Shown: positions 54,773 to 63,152, counted from the first letter of the stretch. The stretch is DNA of 64,000 nucleotides from Okeania sp. SIO2B3 (GCF_010672525.1 NZ_JAAHGH010000001.1:197097-261096), one strand, 5' to 3'. The notes: generated from the sequence alone by a model not told the origin. Made by a program: numbers and translations.

Positions 54773-55030
54773 TTACGTGTTGAGAACAATATATTTTATT
54801 GCTCTTATCTTCCCTTTATAAGATAGTTCGTTGAACGAACTCATAATTGACACTACCTTGTTGAAATTCACATCTGCGCCATTTTTTAAATACGTTGTTT
54901 CTAAATACATTGACATATATTTGATTAGGTACGTTTTTTCATCCTGCGAAAAGTTCAGCAATTCTAATGCTTCCAGAAAATCAGCGTCAAACTCTCTTTT
55001 GTCTTTCATTTTCTTTATCAATATTTTCAA
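54773..55030 (-). CDS. small element protein, unknown
   Basis: 85 aa, charged and helical (MKILIKKMKDKREFDADFLE, LLNFSQDEKTYLIKYMSMYL). No family is recognised. Its start lies just beyond the palindrome at 55081-55106, so it is divergently transcribed from the regulator gene at 55218 and could be controlled by it. A terminator is just downstream. Confidence 0.45.
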   Translation of the reverse strand: MKILIKKMKDKREFDADFLEALELLNFSQDEKTYLIKYMSMYLETTYLKNGADVNFNKVVSIMSSFNELSYKGKIRAIKYIVLNT

Positions 55031-55080
55031 GTTGAGTATTATGTGACTGTATACTTGTGCATATTTTGTCTCTTGTATAA

Positions 55081-55106
55081 TTTATATAAGTAATTACTTA
55101 TATAAA
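55081..55106. promoter_or_regulatory. palindromic operator candidate 1
   Basis: TTTATATAAGTAATTACTTA TATAAA forms a perfect 26-bp palindrome (centre between 55093 and 55094) in the gap between the divergent genes 54773-55030 and 55218-55400. Its 19-bp right side is identical to operator candidate 2. Such palindromes bind dimeric regulators. Confidence 0.75.
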
Positions 55107-55217
55107 AATTGTAATGCTTGCTGACAGGCGATCCTGGACGATCGCCCTCCTTCGTCTGGCCTAAATTAATGTTAGACTAGGGGATTGTTTAGTTTAAAGA
55201 CGAGGAGTTAGGATATT

Positions 55218-55400
55218 ATGCCTAGAGGCGGTCATAGATCAGGATACCCCTATGGAGTGCCAGATCGCGAAAAAACTACTATCAAAATACCAAAAGAGAT
55301 AAAAGAAGAAGTTGAAGAGGCTGCGCACGAAATATGGAAGAAGCGCAAGCGATCGCAGCTTCTTGACGATAACAAGTTGCCAGACACTGACGATAGTTAA
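55218..55400 (+). CDS. ribbon-helix-helix-like regulator
   Basis: 60 aa. After a Gly/Arg-rich start (PRGGHRSGYPYGVPDREKT) come TTIKIPKEIKEEVEEAAHEI, the strand (TTIKIP) and two helices expected for a ribbon-helix-helix DNA-binding fold, followed by a basic helix end and acidic tail. The GAGGAGTTAGGAT leader contains a strong ribosome-binding site. A terminator follows at 55446-55478. It probably controls the two palindromic sites flanking it. It could equally be an antitoxin; the size does not decide. Confidence 0.65.
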   Translation: MPRGGHRSGYPYGVPDREKTTIKIPKEIKEEVEEAAHEIWKKRKRSQLLDDNKLPDTDDS

Positions 55401-55445
55401 TAAATAGATTGAGCATCGTTAATACTTTTATTTTTTAGTTAATTA

Positions 55446-55478
55446 CTGTTAGTGACTATTGATCACTAACAGTTTTTT
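55446..55478 (+). terminator. rho-independent terminator
   Basis: CTGTTAGTGA / TCACTAACAG perfect 10-bp stem with a 7-nt loop, then TTTTTT. It ends the regulator gene. Confidence 0.9.
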
Positions 55479-55486
55479 CTTTGCAG

Positions 55487-55702
55487 TTAAAAATACTTTA
55501 TCACTTTTCTTAGGAAGAATTTTTCAAGCATTATATAGATCCGTCTTATAATATTAAAATTACTTATATTTATTATAATAAAATATAATATAAAAAGCCT
55601 TGTGCTTTTATGCCGTATACGGCTATAGTAAGCACATAGCAAAGAAAAAAACATAAACAAGACAGGCAACCAGAAAAAGGCCGTGAAGGTTCCGAGTATC
55701 AT
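55487..55702 (-). CDS. small membrane protein of the element
   Basis: 71 aa with two hydrophobic segments (about residues 5-25, FTAFFWLPVLFMFFSLLCAY, and about 36-56, LFILYFIIINISNFNIIRR) and a basic C-terminus. No family is recognised; it could be a holin-like or toxin-like peptide. It faces the regulator and lies next to operator candidate 2, with divergent transcription of the helicase on the other side. Confidence 0.45.
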   Translation of the reverse strand: MILGTFTAFFWLPVLFMFFSLLCAYYSRIRHKSTRLFILYFIIINISNFNIIRRIYIMLEKFFLRKVIKYF

Positions 55703-55756
55703 AAGTTGCTTCTCTGTAAAATAAGTTTTGCTCTATTGCTTATATCCTCGCTTGAG

Positions 55757-55795
55757 TTTATATAAGTCTTTTATGCAAGTAATTACTTATATAAA
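55757..55795. promoter_or_regulatory. palindromic operator candidate 2
   Basis: A half-site TTTATATAAGT (55758-55768) followed by AAGTAATTACTTATATAAA (55777-55795), which is identical over 19 bp to operator candidate 1. It lies between the minus-strand small membrane gene and the plus-strand helicase gene, so the same regulator could act on both. Confidence 0.75.
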
Positions 55796-55933
55796 CCTTG
55801 ATCTGAGGCGAATTTCGACTAAATCTATCCATATTCGCAAGGCTTTTCTCCGTATGAGTTGTGTGGGGGGGGAGAGGAAGCGGAAGCAGGTAGAACAATT
55901 GTTTTAAGTACCTTGAAAACGGAATAGAGAAAT

Positions 55934-57532
55934 GTGGAATTAACCATCAAGATAGAACTCTCGCCAGAAGCAGAAGCAAGATTGAGTCTAGAGTCTGAAG
56001 ACTATTTTATTTCAGACTTAAAGCTCATACTTCTTGACGTAGGCGAAATCCTAGAGTATGACCTCAAGGATGAAGACTTATCTCATTTTGATGAGATATG
56101 CAAAAGAGTCCAGGATTTTTTTGAGGGAGAAATAGTGCCCATCCCCCTAAACGAGGTGATTCCTGGATATCTTGAGATATCCAGTCAGACGCCAAACGAC
56201 CTGAATGAAGACCAGGAAAAAGCTGTTAACGAGCTAGGAAACTGGTATTGTAACGGATTCAAAGCTATTATCCTCACAGGAGGAGGAGGCACGGGAAAAA
56301 CTTATACGATAGCAAAATGGCTATCGATGCAGACAGAAGCTGCCCCTACCTTTTTAACCCCTACTCACGAAGCCAAGAAAGTGTTAGAAACTGCTCTCCA
56401 GAAGAATTATCTTGATTTTCTGGAAGTCAATACAGTGGCTCAATTTTTAGGTAAGCAACCTATTGTAGATGAAAAGACTGGTAAGCAAACATTTAGGCGA
56501 TCTAAAATCGTTGATATCGAAGAATTAGCGATTTGTGATGAATCCTCTATGATTTCGGAGGAAGATTACCAAGAGATTCTTCTTAATTGCAAAAGAGTCA
56601 TTTTTGTAGGGGACCGGGCGCAATTACCCCCGGTCGGAAAAAGAATTAGCCCTATATTTGAGTCTGATTTTTCTCAGATTTGCTTGAACAGAGTAATGCG
56701 GTCAAGCGGTCATCTTTCTAAAGAAGTGACCAAATCAAGAGAGGCTTCTTTAGAGGGGCGACAGTATATCCCGATCGAAGGAGAGGACGTTGAGTATATA
56801 TCGTTAAGAAAAGCGATATCTCTTGGAGAAGACCTTTTTAGGAGTGAGGAATACAAAGATAGGTCAAACTTTTGTAGGTTTCTTGCCTTCACGAATAAAG
56901 CTGTAGATAGCTTAAATAATAGCTTCAGGAAAGCATTAGGCCTCCCATCAATGTTTGTAGAAGGGAATAAGTTGAAGTGCTACAAGCCTGTCACTCGCGT
57001 TATGGTAGCGGGGTCTCTGTATCGATCTTTTGAACCTCAATTTGACATCTTGGCAAATAACAGCGAAATAATTGAAGTTCGATCTAGTCCGGTTATTTCC
57101 TCTGTAGAGGATATTGCGGAAAAATTTGGTGGCATTCTAGGATACGATACAGCGCACCCTTTTGTCTCCCTTTTGCCTGGAAAATCTATTAGGTTCCAGG
57201 CACTAACTCCAGACAATATCAGGTATGAAGCAATAGTGCTATCACCTGGAACTATACTCTCAAAAGAAGATTTGATTACCAAGTTCCGCAAAGAACTAAA
57301 GGGATCTGGTCGGCGAAAGGATACTAAGTCTATGCTTAAGTGCTTGTACAATCTTGGTGATCTATACAAAGACTTGTATGCGTCTACAGTACACAAATCC
57401 CAGGGTAATTCTATCGAGCATTGCTTTGTCCTCTTGAATGATCTATTGGGAGCTGGAGACATAACTCCTGCTTTGCTATACACGGCTTTTAGTCGAGCGT
57501 CAAAAAAATTGTACATCATCAACAAAGATTAA
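55934..57532 (+). CDS. SF1 helicase, Dda/RecD2-like
   Basis: 532 aa. After an N-terminal acidic region (about residues 1-85) come the helicase motifs: LTGGGGTGKTYT (Walker A, about 115-126), LAICDESSM (Walker B, about 200-208), FVGDRAQLPPVG (motif III), and C-terminal STVHKSQGNS (motif V) and LLYTAFSRAS (motif VI). This order is that of SF1B Dda/RecD2 enzymes, which unwind DNA 5' to 3' during phage and plasmid replication. The start is GTG at 55934; the ribosome site is weak. It is transcribed away from the minus-strand operon and from operator candidate 2, consistent with early expression. Confidence 0.9.
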   Translation: MELTIKIELSPEAEARLSLESEDYFISDLKLILLDVGEILEYDLKDEDLSHFDEICKRVQDFFEGEIVPIPLNEVIPGYLEISSQTPNDLNEDQEKAVNELGNWYCNGFKAIILTGGGGTGKTYTIAKWLSMQTEAAPTFLTPTHEAKKVLETALQKNYLDFLEVNTVAQFLGKQPIVDEKTGKQTFRRSKIVDIEELAICDESSMISEEDYQEILLNCKRVIFVGDRAQLPPVGKRISPIFESDFSQICLNRVMRSSGHLSKEVTKSREASLEGRQYIPIEGEDVEYISLRKAISLGEDLFRSEEYKDRSNFCRFLAFTNKAVDSLNNSFRKALGLPSMFVEGNKLKCYKPVTRVMVAGSLYRSFEPQFDILANNSEIIEVRSSPVISSVEDIAEKFGGILGYDTAHPFVSLLPGKSIRFQALTPDNIRYEAIVLSPGTILSKEDLITKFRKELKGSGRRKDTKSMLKCLYNLGDLYKDLYASTVHKSQGNSIEHCFVLLNDLLGAGDITPALLYTAFSRASKKLYIINKD

Positions 57533-57561
57533 CAATGGATATATTTCACTGGTCAGAATCT

Positions 57562-57813
57562 TTATTTGAAGCGAGCGATCGCCCTACCAACGATGACCGC
57601 AGCTATGGCAGTAACAATTGACATGCCCACGGGTGACTTCTTACTGCCATATTTAGGACATTTGAGAGTATTCTCTTCATCATTCTCGCCCTCTTCATCA
57701 TTCTCGCTTGAGTTAACCAGAGCAATTGTTCCCTGCTCCAGCTTTAAAGTTTTTGATTTGTAATTCGTTGAAAGCATGGGTGCATTCTTGGGTGCGTTGT
57801 CAACGTCTTTCAC
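57562..57813 (-). CDS. membrane-anchored protein of the element, unknown
   Basis: 83 aa. Acidic N-terminal and central region (SENDEEGENDEENTLKCPKY) with one hydrophobic helix at the C-terminus (PVGMSIVTAIAAVIVGRAIA). Its start overlaps the stop of the upstream gene by four bases (57810-57813, GTGA), so it is translationally coupled to the 106-aa gene. It is the last gene of the operon. No family is recognised. Confidence 0.5.
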   Translation of the reverse strand: MKDVDNAPKNAPMLSTNYKSKTLKLEQGTIALVNSSENDEEGENDEENTLKCPKYGSKKSPVGMSIVTAIAAVIVGRAIARFK

Positions 57814-58130
57814 CTTTTTCTTCTGTCGAAAGAATCTGTGTGGACGCTAACAGGGTCGAAGTTGTGATTAGTCTCTAAAAACTGCTCAATACTATTAATT
57901 CTGATTTGCGATGTATTGTGAGAATTTCCGATGTATGTTAGTGACTCATGCACTTGTCTTGAATCTGCTTTTATCTCTCCAACGTCGTTTTCTAATCTTT
58001 CGGCTCGGCGTTGATTCCGCTCAACCAATGCCTGAAGGCGACCGATGTAGAAGAAAACACTTACTACGCTGCCACCGATAGAGATAGCAGCGACAATTAT
58101 CTCTATTGTACTTAATATCATGCCTGCCAA
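57810..58130 (-). CDS. one-span protein with a coiled coil, unknown
   Basis: 106 aa. One N-terminal hydrophobic helix (ILSTIEIIVAAISIGGSVVS) followed by a coiled coil (LQALVERNQRRAERLENDVG). The size and pattern resemble small phage membrane proteins of the holin/spanin type, but I cannot assign one. The start overlaps the preceding gene by 13 bases. Confidence 0.5.
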   Translation of the reverse strand: MAGMILSTIEIIVAAISIGGSVVSVFFYIGRLQALVERNQRRAERLENDVGEIKADSRQVHESLTYIGNSHNTSQIRINSIEQFLETNHNFDPVSVHTDSFDRRKR

Positions 58131-58489
58131 CTCTGAATATTCATTTGTACTTGCGGGTCAGGATGAATGTATCTATATTTCCAGTATAGTATCTTTTTGA
58201 CTTCTACTGTATAATACACCATTGACTCCTGGTAACTTTTAGGGATGACCATTTCAATTATTTGTGGTTCCACAGAAGGATATAAATAATTTGCTTTCTC
58301 CACAATCTTTCTACCATTAGTATCAGAAAACCTCCTCCTTAATAGGTATCTAAAATCTAATGGTTCTGTGATATTTAAAAACTCTATTTTTAGGGTGGAT
58401 TCCGAAAGATTACCGCCTAATTGGAATCCTTTCCAATCTTCGATAACACCCATCCCCCAAAAATCAACCGTCCCCAGGCTTCTCCACAT
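58118..58489 (-). CDS. element protein, unknown (beta-rich)
   Basis: 123 aa in the longest form; a start at 58453 (MGVIEDWKGFQLGG) is preceded by GGGGG and lies 10 bp after the previous stop, so it may be the true one. The sequence is mixed polar and aromatic (LRRRFSDTNGRKIVEKANYL) with no recognised family. It is part of the coupled operon. Confidence 0.5.
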   Translation of the reverse strand: MWRSLGTVDFWGMGVIEDWKGFQLGGNLSESTLKIEFLNITEPLDFRYLLRRRFSDTNGRKIVEKANYLYPSVEPQIIEMVIPKSYQESMVYYTVEVKKILYWKYRYIHPDPQVQMNIQSWQA

Positions 58490-58775
58490 CTCTACCTTCT
58501 GTTAAAGCCAACCATTCATCATAGTCAATATATTCATCATCATCGTCGGGTGATACAATTTCAGATAGCCGAAGTTCGTATTCACCACCAAAAACGTATT
58601 CCCTAGCTACCGATGAATGGACGCATTCCATCAACCCACTTCCATCTGCATGCACAATATAATTATACTCGCCAGAGGATTTGTGCTTGACAATCTCCTT
58701 ATCTGGCGGTGGTGGTAGCGATTGCAGGCAGGCATCAAATAATGGAGTGCCGGGTAATATTAAATATTCACTCAT
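58464..58775 (-). CDS. element protein, acidic, unknown
   Basis: 103 aa from ATG 58775 (MSEYLILPGTPLFDACLQSL); I prefer this to the longer frame because its start overlaps the stop of the upstream gene as TAATG. The middle has a Cys/Pro-rich part and the C-terminal half is acidic (VSPDDDDEYIDYDEWLALTE). Function unknown. Confidence 0.5.
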   Translation of the reverse strand: MSEYLILPGTPLFDACLQSLPPPPDKEIVKHKSSGEYNYIVHADGSGLMECVHSSVAREYVFGGEYELRLSEIVSPDDDDEYIDYDEWLALTEGRDVEKPGDG

Positions 58776-59461
58776 TACGGAATTACATAACCTTTGATGA
58801 TTTGAGGTTTTGATTTCGTCGTCCATCCAGCGTTAGCTGCTGTCGTGGCAGACGCATCGCTGTAGAAAGTACTCAAGACTCCTGTGCCTCCACCACTAGC
58901 ACCCGCCAACTCCTGATAGGCTTTTCTAGCTCTGCCAGGTTTTGGAGCATTCAACCCAAAGAGAGCTTTCTCAATAGGAACCTCTGTATCTGCAATTTCT
59001 GTAATTCCCAACTCAGCCAATCCTGCTGGAGTCATTGCAGTGTACTGATATAAGGGCATCGCCCACCCATAGGGAATATTGGTTGCGCCTACCTTAGTTT
59101 CGATATAGACCAATTTACTTCTAGCAGAACGTGGTGGATTTTTATATTTAGGAGCCTGGATTGTCCATCCAGCAGCCTTCGCTGTAGCAATCTGAGCATC
59201 TGAGATGAAGCTGCTCTCACTTCCCTGGGTTCCAGCAAGGTCTTTCGTCGCTCGAAAAGGTTTTGGCGCGTTGCATCCAATTACGACCCCTGGGAGAAGC
59301 ACGTTACTTGTGCCTTCCGTCGCAACAGCCAGACCTAAAGCTCCTAAAGTAGTTCCATCTATGTTTGTAGGAAAGCCGTATTTTACGACTGAAGCTGTAC
59401 TACCTAGCTTCATGTTGCAGTACAACAGCCTATTTTCTGCTGCATAAGGATTTTGTGCCAT
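58775..59461 (-). CDS. duplicated-domain element protein
   Basis: 228 aa made of two tandem halves. Half 1 (about residues 11-108) has RLLYCNMKLGSTASVVKYGF, VIGCNAPKPFRATKDLAG and DAQIATAKAAGWTIQ. Half 2 (about 116-222) has KLVYIETKVGATNIPYGWAM, LFGLNAPKPGRARKAYQELA and DASATTAANAGWTTK. The common pattern K(L)VY/LLY..KxGa, xGxNAPKPxRA and (A)xxAGWT shows internal duplication. The family is unknown; its moderate size and repeat structure would suit an abundant structural protein, but that is speculation. It is coupled to the next gene via TAATG. Confidence 0.6.
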   Translation of the reverse strand: MAQNPYAAENRLLYCNMKLGSTASVVKYGFPTNIDGTTLGALGLAVATEGTSNVLLPGVVIGCNAPKPFRATKDLAGTQGSESSFISDAQIATAKAAGWTIQAPKYKNPPRSARSKLVYIETKVGATNIPYGWAMPLYQYTAMTPAGLAELGITEIADTEVPIEKALFGLNAPKPGRARKAYQELAGASGGGTGVLSTFYSDASATTAANAGWTTKSKPQIIKGYVIP

Positions 59462-59492
59462 ATTTTTAGTTTAATAAATATTTTCAAAGGAA

Positions 59493-59828
59493 TTAAGCTA
59501 AGTTCGGAATAAACGAGGATACTTGTATCCGTTCGGTGTATCCGATCGTCCGAGCTACTGGGGTGACGGTTACCAATGTACCGCTGCCGGGTGGGTACTC
59601 TCGCTCCTCAGTAATCCCTCTGCCAGTAGCAGATATTATATTAACATCCGCTCCCTCCGTAGCATCTGCGTTCTGTTTTAACTGTGCTTCTCTCAGAGAA
59701 TCTAGAATATCATTCACAAGCTTTAAACAACTTTGGGTATCAGGATAAGTTGTTGTATCAGTTGGGTCTACTCCATTAGCTGTCAGCTTTTCCCGGAAAT
59801 CAGCATTAGTCAATATGAAATCTGCCAT
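59493..59828 (-). CDS. element protein, unknown
   Basis: 111 aa, soluble (MADFILTNADFREKLTANGV, TGRGITEEREYPPGSGTLVT). A GAGGTAG ribosome site lies upstream of the ATG. Its position just before the duplicated-domain protein in an operon is like a small structural partner. No family is recognised. Confidence 0.5.
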   Translation of the reverse strand: MADFILTNADFREKLTANGVDPTDTTTYPDTQSCLKLVNDILDSLREAQLKQNADATEGADVNIISATGRGITEEREYPPGSGTLVTVTPVARTIGYTERIQVSSFIPNLA

Positions 59829-60001
59829 CTTTTACTACCTCAATTGAAAACTGTCTAATCTATTCTTAGCAGATATGCATCGTTATTGTCTCGTCTTTTT
59901 TCTTGATTTTCACCCGCGAAGGGAGTAGGGGGTTAGTCGGAAAGTTTAAACTTTACGAAAAAGTTGGTTGGGGTGTTAAGGAGTAAAAAATTTTCTCAAA
60001 A

Positions 60002-61180
60002 TTAATTAAGCAGCCGCTCATCAACTGGACTCCACTTACTTCGAGATACTAAATTTATTTTTTTCTTACTGAAAGGCAAGTACGCATAAGCTCTCCAAAA
60101 TTCAAGAGTGACCTTACGATATCTTTGCGGAAGTTTCACTGTTTCGTCCAGAATCTTAACTTCCTTTGAGCTTTCGTAGATCGCCTTAGCTCCAATACTA
60201 ATTCTTGCTTCGTTAAAAATATCTCCTTTGATTTGAACTAATCTTTGATATAAATTATAAGCTGCTGATTTACTGGCGAAAGCACACCAGTTAGCATAAC
60301 CAAATCGCCAATCATTGTAAGAGTAAATTTCTCTGCCACGTTCAAGTTTAAAAACTTCCGGAACAAGAAAAAGTTCCTCGATCTTGTTGGCAAATTGTTT
60401 AAGTTTGGATATAGTCAAGACTTCGTCATTATAGTTATTAGAAAATTCAGAGTATCCAGTCAGGTTTATTGTTAGCTCTGTTTCCAGGGCGGTTTTTTGG
60501 TCTGATTGCAAAGATTCTCTTTGCCTGAAAATCAAGCCAATAAGTGGCCACCCGCTAAGAACTTTTTTGGAAAAAGTACCACCACCACTCGCAGCTTCTG
60601 CCTCCATCCTCCCGGCTTCATACTGTTCGATTTTCCAGATAATCTGCCAGTCCGAACCAGTGAACCTAACAGAGGTTTGAGGCGATGAGAACCCATCAGG
60701 AAAATACTCAATCGCCCGCGCTCCAAGTTTAGCCGAAGGATCTTCGTACTCTATATATTGAGGCAAGCCATCTTTGTCGTCCTGCCCCCTGATAGGAAAA
60801 TTCGTCTTTAACCGTTTATCGGTAGCAGGTCGGTTAATCGAGGTGGGAAAATTTCTTTGCCATTGACTCCACCAATTTTCAAAAGTTTGGTTAAATCCCA
60901 ACTCCTTGCCAAGTATTTGATACTCAGCTTGTAACTGAGAACTTTGGCTGAAAATGCTCCACTCAGGTCCCGATAAATAAGTTTTTGGCAAGCCTAAATC
61001 CTTAGCTTCTTTGCGGAAACGATTTGACGGTGCGAACTCATAAACATCAAATCGTGAGTGCAAGTCGTCACGTCTCCGTGTAGGCTTTTCCGAGGTAACT
61101 GTTACCGCTTCATCCTCTCGTGATATTTTTTGTAACAAGTAAGTTTGGAAATCTCGCTGTTGCTTTTTTCCTGCCATCAA
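60002..61180 (-). CDS. element protein, unknown, 392 aa
   Basis: 392 aa, soluble, rich in Phe, Tyr and Trp (EFAPSNRFRKEAKDLGLPKT, WWSQWQRNFPTSINRPATDK, IYSYNDWRFGYANWCAFASK). Basic N-terminus (AGKKQQRDFQTYLLQKISRE). Start ATG at 61180 overlaps the stop of the upstream gene (ATGA), so it is coupled. I do not recognise a portal, protease or terminase in it. Confidence 0.55.
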   Translation of the reverse strand: MMAGKKQQRDFQTYLLQKISREDEAVTVTSEKPTRRRDDLHSRFDVYEFAPSNRFRKEAKDLGLPKTYLSGPEWSIFSQSSQLQAEYQILGKELGFNQTFENWWSQWQRNFPTSINRPATDKRLKTNFPIRGQDDKDGLPQYIEYEDPSAKLGARAIEYFPDGFSSPQTSVRFTGSDWQIIWKIEQYEAGRMEAEAASGGGTFSKKVLSGWPLIGLIFRQRESLQSDQKTALETELTINLTGYSEFSNNYNDEVLTISKLKQFANKIEELFLVPEVFKLERGREIYSYNDWRFGYANWCAFASKSAAYNLYQRLVQIKGDIFNEARISIGAKAIYESSKEVKILDETVKLPQRYRKVTLEFWRAYAYLPFSKKKINLVSRSKWSPVDERLLN

Positions 61181-62193
61181 GTATACCTCATTGTTACGCC
61201 GTCACCGACTCCCTGCCAAAATCCACTAATGAACTCGCGCACGAATGCTTGAACTCTTTTGTCTTCAATTTTCTCTACCTTTTTGTTTACGCTTTGCTCA
61301 ATACTCCAGCTTTCACCACCTTTCCCCCACTTTTCAATATTTTTGCTAATACCGGGAAATTGACTTTCTATGAATTTTTTCTGTGCGGACGAAGCATTCT
61401 TATATAATGCTTTGATTCCTTTCCTGCCCTGAATTAGCATCCGCTTAATTGTGATAGTTCTAAAGGCGTTAAGACCAATCTGGGCAAAATTACTCACATT
61501 TTGTAAGATTTCATTTATCAACTCAGGAGCAAGCCTCCATTGAATCGCAAGTGTTCGCACGTTTATCTCAACTTTCGGTGGAGAGAAAATGCTGCCAATA
61601 GTCAGGCCTGCAATGCTCCGTCCAAGAAACTCCCCCGTATTGCCATAAAGCGCATCGATAGCGCTTTTTATCTGTTCGTTTAGTTGTTTGTCTGATATAT
61701 TGAAATCAAACTCGTAAACCGTCTCAGCCAAATTCAGACTCCCCTGTATCAAGTCACCGTCGCCAACCTGGAAAGCTAGAGAAGCAACGCCCAAGCCTCC
61801 AATAAGTAGTTCGGCTGTATTTTGCAAAGGCTTCTCTAGAAATCCTGTAAACACTTCACCAGATTTTTTTTTCAAAAATCCGGTAACATTGCCTCCCAAT
61901 TCTTTCTCAGAAAAAATCCCTAGAAATAATCGGCCGAACCCGCCTCCTAATCCAAAAATAGCCCTGTTTTTAAAAAAGTTCCAGGCATCGCCTCTTAGTT
62001 TATTGAAAAAATTAGGTGATTTTCCTTCCGACTTTTTAGCTAAATGTTCTGCGAGCTTTTGCTTGTCAGGGGCTGCCGTTATAGTTCTTTTGACATTTTT
62101 TAGCTTACTGGTTTGCCATGCAGAACCTAAACCTACTCCGGGTAACGATAAAGCTGTAGCTAAATCGCTAGACTCTATTACTGCTGTTGTCAT
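61177..62193 (-). CDS. element protein with hydrophobic glycine-rich region, unknown, 338 aa
   Basis: 338 aa. A charged part (residues about 30-62), then a Gly/Phe-rich hydrophobic region (AIFGLGGGFGRLFLGIF, about 78-94) and another (LLIGGLGVASLAFQVGDGDL, about 126-145), then a helical polar C-terminal half (NASSAQKKFIESQFPGISKN). The pattern of amphipathic hydrophobic segments suggests membrane contact or an internal virion protein. It overlaps both neighbours by 4 bases. Confidence 0.55.
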   Translation of the reverse strand: MTTAVIESSDLATALSLPGVGLGSAWQTSKLKNVKRTITAAPDKQKLAEHLAKKSEGKSPNFFNKLRGDAWNFFKNRAIFGLGGGFGRLFLGIFSEKELGGNVTGFLKKKSGEVFTGFLEKPLQNTAELLIGGLGVASLAFQVGDGDLIQGSLNLAETVYEFDFNISDKQLNEQIKSAIDALYGNTGEFLGRSIAGLTIGSIFSPPKVEINVRTLAIQWRLAPELINEILQNVSNFAQIGLNAFRTITIKRMLIQGRKGIKALYKNASSAQKKFIESQFPGISKNIEKWGKGGESWSIEQSVNKKVEKIEDKRVQAFVREFISGFWQGVGDGVTMRYT

Positions 62194-62639
62194 TTTTTCT
62201 TAGATTTATTAGACGATTTTCCGGGACTGCGACCATACAACATATCATCAAGAATTTGCTTACGGTCTTTGTAGCTGATATATGTCTCTTGATTTTCTTT
62301 CTCAAGATATTGCTGCTCTTCCCTCCCCTCAGTTTTTTTGGCCAACATTAGTTGGTAGTTATTGCGAAACTCTTCCAAAAATGGAGAGGGGTCTCCAACT
62401 CCCAAAACTTGTCTGATGTCACGTCGAAGTTGTGCTGATTCCATCTCCAGTCGAATAACGTAAGCAGACAACTCTGCCGCCAAGTCAGTAGCTATCATCT
62501 GAGCTTCCTCAGTAGCTGTTTTAGGCTTCCGCTTTGTGTATCTATCTCTGTTGGCTGGCTCCTTTAAAGCCTGTTTTGAATTGGCTCTACCAGCCCGTCC
62601 CCTTTTACCCATAAAAAGTTTGCTGTATAATAGGACCAT
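62190..62639 (-). CDS. basic coiled-coil element protein, unknown, 149 aa
   Basis: 149 aa at most; MGKRGRAGRANSKQALKEPA at 62612 is a possible later start, and neither start has a good ribosome site. Very basic at both ends (C-terminal SPGKSSNKSKKK) with a helical middle (MIATDLAAELSAYVIRLEME). Such features fit a DNA-binding or scaffold protein. First gene of the coupled operon; its stop overlaps the next start (ATGA). Confidence 0.5.
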   Translation of the reverse strand: MVLLYSKLFMGKRGRAGRANSKQALKEPANRDRYTKRKPKTATEEAQMIATDLAAELSAYVIRLEMESAQLRRDIRQVLGVGDPSPFLEEFRNNYQLMLAKKTEGREEQQYLEKENQETYISYKDRKQILDDMLYGRSPGKSSNKSKKK

Positions 62640-62778
62640 TACACAGCGGCCTAGTTGTGAGAAACAAAGCTGAAATGTTAAAAATTTCAGCTTTTAAATT
62701 TACATTTCAGCGATTTTGGTTTCCACCCATTTTTGCAGGCAGGAATCTTTATAGAAAAATTCTAGAATATTAAACACC

Positions 62779-62886
62779 ATGCTAATAGTAAAATTATGCA
62801 TAAGTGCTGGTATCTTTTTCGCATCATTTGCACTTAAGATTTTCAGTATTGGCTATTGGCTCAAAAAAAACGTTGAACTTTTATAA
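62779..62886 (+). CDS. possible 35-aa hydrophobic peptide
   Basis: MLIVKLCISAGIFFASFALK continues to a basic end. One membrane helix with Lys near the ends, on the plus strand opposite an otherwise gene-free gap in the element. It could be a type I toxin-like peptide or a chance frame; no ribosome-binding site is clear. Confidence 0.2.
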   Translation: MLIVKLCISAGIFFASFALKIFSIGYWLKKNVELL

Positions 62887-63084
62887 AGATAATTTTCATG
62901 TTCTTAATGATTTATATTTTTACGCTAGTAAAACATCAAAACCTTTATTGGTCTATATCTAATTCTAACCTTGCTACATAATCATCTATTTCTGCTTTAA
63001 GTCGTTTTGCTATTTCTCTTCTTAATCTATCATTATGCTTATCGCTATCTTGCTCGACTTTCTTGACTTTTTTTTTTATGGTGT

Positions 63085-63124
63085 GAGTAAAGTGTGAGTG
63101 ATTCTGCGAGTAAAGTGTGAGTGA
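63085..63124. repeat. 17-bp direct repeats (iteron-like)
   Basis: GAGTAAAGTGTGAGTGA occurs at 63085-63101 and 63108-63124, 23 bp apart (about two helical turns). The spacing suits binding sites for a replication or partition protein, or recombinase arm sites. No replication gene is adjacent. Confidence 0.75.
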
Positions 63125-63152
63125 GGCTGGCAGACTTGTTGATTATTATACA

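Larger units (their letters stand above)
62640..63152. other. gap between element genes with short direct repeats
   Basis: Upstream of the coupled operon. Contains a partly open minus-strand frame without a start (62932-63080, encoding SDKHNDRLRREIAKRLKAEI and similar, remnant-like) and the 17-bp direct repeats at 63085-63124. Confidence 0.45.

Noticed and set aside
57037-57525. 162-aa minus-strand frame
   Set aside because: It is antisense to the helicase gene, whose motifs and length are convincing.
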